Of a stretch of 64,000 nt of DNA, positions 63,435 through 64,000 are shown in pieces. The notes beneath the pieces are model-generated. The model was given only the letters and a program-made list of their open reading frames with translations. It searched no databases and was not told where the DNA came from. The first letter of the stretch is position 1, and each line of letters opens with the position of its first letter. A program made the position numbers and the translations under genes. Source of the stretch: Acidobacteriota bacterium (GTDB lineage: Bacteria; Acidobacteriota; Terriglobia; Acidiferrales; UBA7541); contig QHYI01000119.1 in NCBI GenBank assembly GCA_003223245.1, positions 1 to 64,000 of the forward strand, given 5' to 3'.

Positions 63435-64000
63435 TTGTGCGGAATTGCGGGGTTCACCACTAAAAATTGGAGCGCACCGCCGGAAAGAATCCGGCAGGCA
63501 ACAGCCACACTGATTCACCGCGGGCCCGACCAGCAAGGCGTCTTTCAATCCGAACTTTTTTCGTTGGGCGCGGCGCGGCTGAAAATCATCGACTTGGATC
63601 ATGGCAATCAGCCCATTCTTACCGAAGACGGCGATAGTGGGATCGTCTTCAACGGAGAGATTTACAATCACCTCGAGTTGCGCGCCGAACTGGAAAACCT
63701 GGGACATCACTTCGAATCCCATTCCGATACGGAAACCGTCCTGCGTGCCTTTCTGCAATGGGACAAAGAGTGCTTCGCCAAATTGCGAGGAATGTTCGCT
63801 GTCGCATTGTGGAGCAAATCCAAGCACCGCATCGTCCTTGCACGGGACCGCATGGGGATCAAACCGCTCTACATCACGCGGCAGGACGACGAATTGTTTT
63901 TTGCTTCCGAGTTAAAGGCTCTCTTTGTCCATCCCGAGATTGACCGCCGCCTGAGCCTCGCGGGCCTGGATTGCTACCTCGCTTTGAATTACATCCCCTC
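63435..64000 (+). CDS. asnB: Asparagine synthetase (glutamine-hydrolysing), 3' truncated by the window
   Basis: The TTG at 63435 is chosen because it places Cys second (LCGIAGF; Met after initiation, then the catalytic N-terminal Cys of the GATase-II domain) and has GGGAGGGG at nine bases. Conserved segments follow: LIHRGPDQQG, VFNGEIYNHLELRAEL, HSDTETVLRAF, LRGMFAVALW, LARDRMGIKPLY and FASELKAL. The AsnB-type ATP-binding domain lies beyond the edge. It may be biosynthetic AsnB or an AsnB homologue of a polysaccharide cluster; the truncated gene cannot tell. Confidence 0.9.
   Translation, partial: MCGIAGFTTKNWSAPPERIRQATATLIHRGPDQQGVFQSELFSLGAARLKIIDLDHGNQPILTEDGDSGIVFNGEIYNHLELRAELENLGHHFESHSDTETVLRAFLQWDKECFAKLRGMFAVALWSKSKHRIVLARDRMGIKPLYITRQDDELFFASELKALFVHPEIDRRLSLAGLDCYLALNYIP

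Noticed and set aside
63393-63827. 144-codon minus-strand frame opposite asnB
   Set aside because: It is a shadow of the clear glutamine-amidotransferase frame on the plus strand.

Overview
The window looks like a chromosomal segment of a soil-type Acidobacteriota genome, by eye about 60 % G+C. The evidence is gene style. There is a PadR regulator with a long FtsX/MacB-type permease of the acidobacterial duplicated orphan permease (ADOP) kind, a large Oar-like TonB-dependent receptor with an N-terminal carboxypeptidase-regulatory domain, a stand-alone winged-helix regulator, a fused two-domain M16 protease, and many small GC-rich palindromes between genes. No rRNA, tRNA, CRISPR array, prophage or intact insertion sequence was seen. 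Both ends cut genes: a TolC-like protein on the left and an asparagine synthetase on the right.

Layout. 0-3.3 kb: two tandem TolC-like outer-membrane proteins. 3.9-6.0 kb: two-subunit methylmalonyl-CoA mutase. 6.0-10.2 kb: RsgA and an M16 protease. 10.4-13.5 kb: PadR plus an ADOP permease split by a frameshift. 13.6-19.5 kb: EthD protein, then an acyl-CoA/amino-acid catabolic run (biotin-dependent carboxyltransferase, HMG-CoA-lyase-like protein, enoyl-CoA hydratase, thioesterase, histidine ammonia-lyase). 19.6-23.7 kb: leftward operon of a secreted glycoside hydrolase-like protein, a DegT aminotransferase and a Fpg/Nei glycosylase. 23.8-27.4 kb: coenzyme F420 neighbourhood (remnant of an LLM-class oxidoreductase fused to a remnant of an Oar receptor, F420:NADP reductase, CofG) with a VapBC module overlapping cofG. 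27.7-35.7 kb: regulators and small proteins (PilZ, zinc-ribbon protein, winged-helix regulator, secreted protein, 46-aa membrane protein, large hybrid sensor kinase, Vgb-like propeller, 58-aa zinc-binding protein). 35.9-40.4 kb: a SAM-hydrolase with a catalytic-site deletion, a REC-like protein, ACT and VOC proteins, and an AmpG-like permease preceded by a PIN-domain remnant. 40.7-47 kb: CNNM/CorC protein and a GldA/F/G-like ABC system with a DUF4340 protein. 47.1-55.1 kb: penicillin acylase, MutM, XseB, polyprenyl synthase, TlyA, NAD kinase and an amidohydrolase. 55.1-59 kb: LysA, a GAF-GAF-PP2C phosphatase and Hpt. 59.3-64 kb: Oar-like receptor, MarC and AsnB.

How it fits together. The methylmalonyl-CoA mutase and the 14-18 kb cluster point to degradation of branched-chain amino acids and odd-chain acyl-CoA. 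CofG and the F420 reductase imply that the cell makes and uses F420. I did not find one convincing new multi-gene system. The most unusual signals are gene-decay and gene-remodelling events: the Oar/LLM deletion scar, the SAM-hydrolase lacking its catalytic-Asp segment, a palindromic repeat inserted in frame in the lyase, the PIN remnant fused in frame ahead of an AmpG permease, and a toxin gene overlapping a cofactor-biosynthesis gene. Two small genes of under 60 residues with good ribosome-binding sites are also reported.
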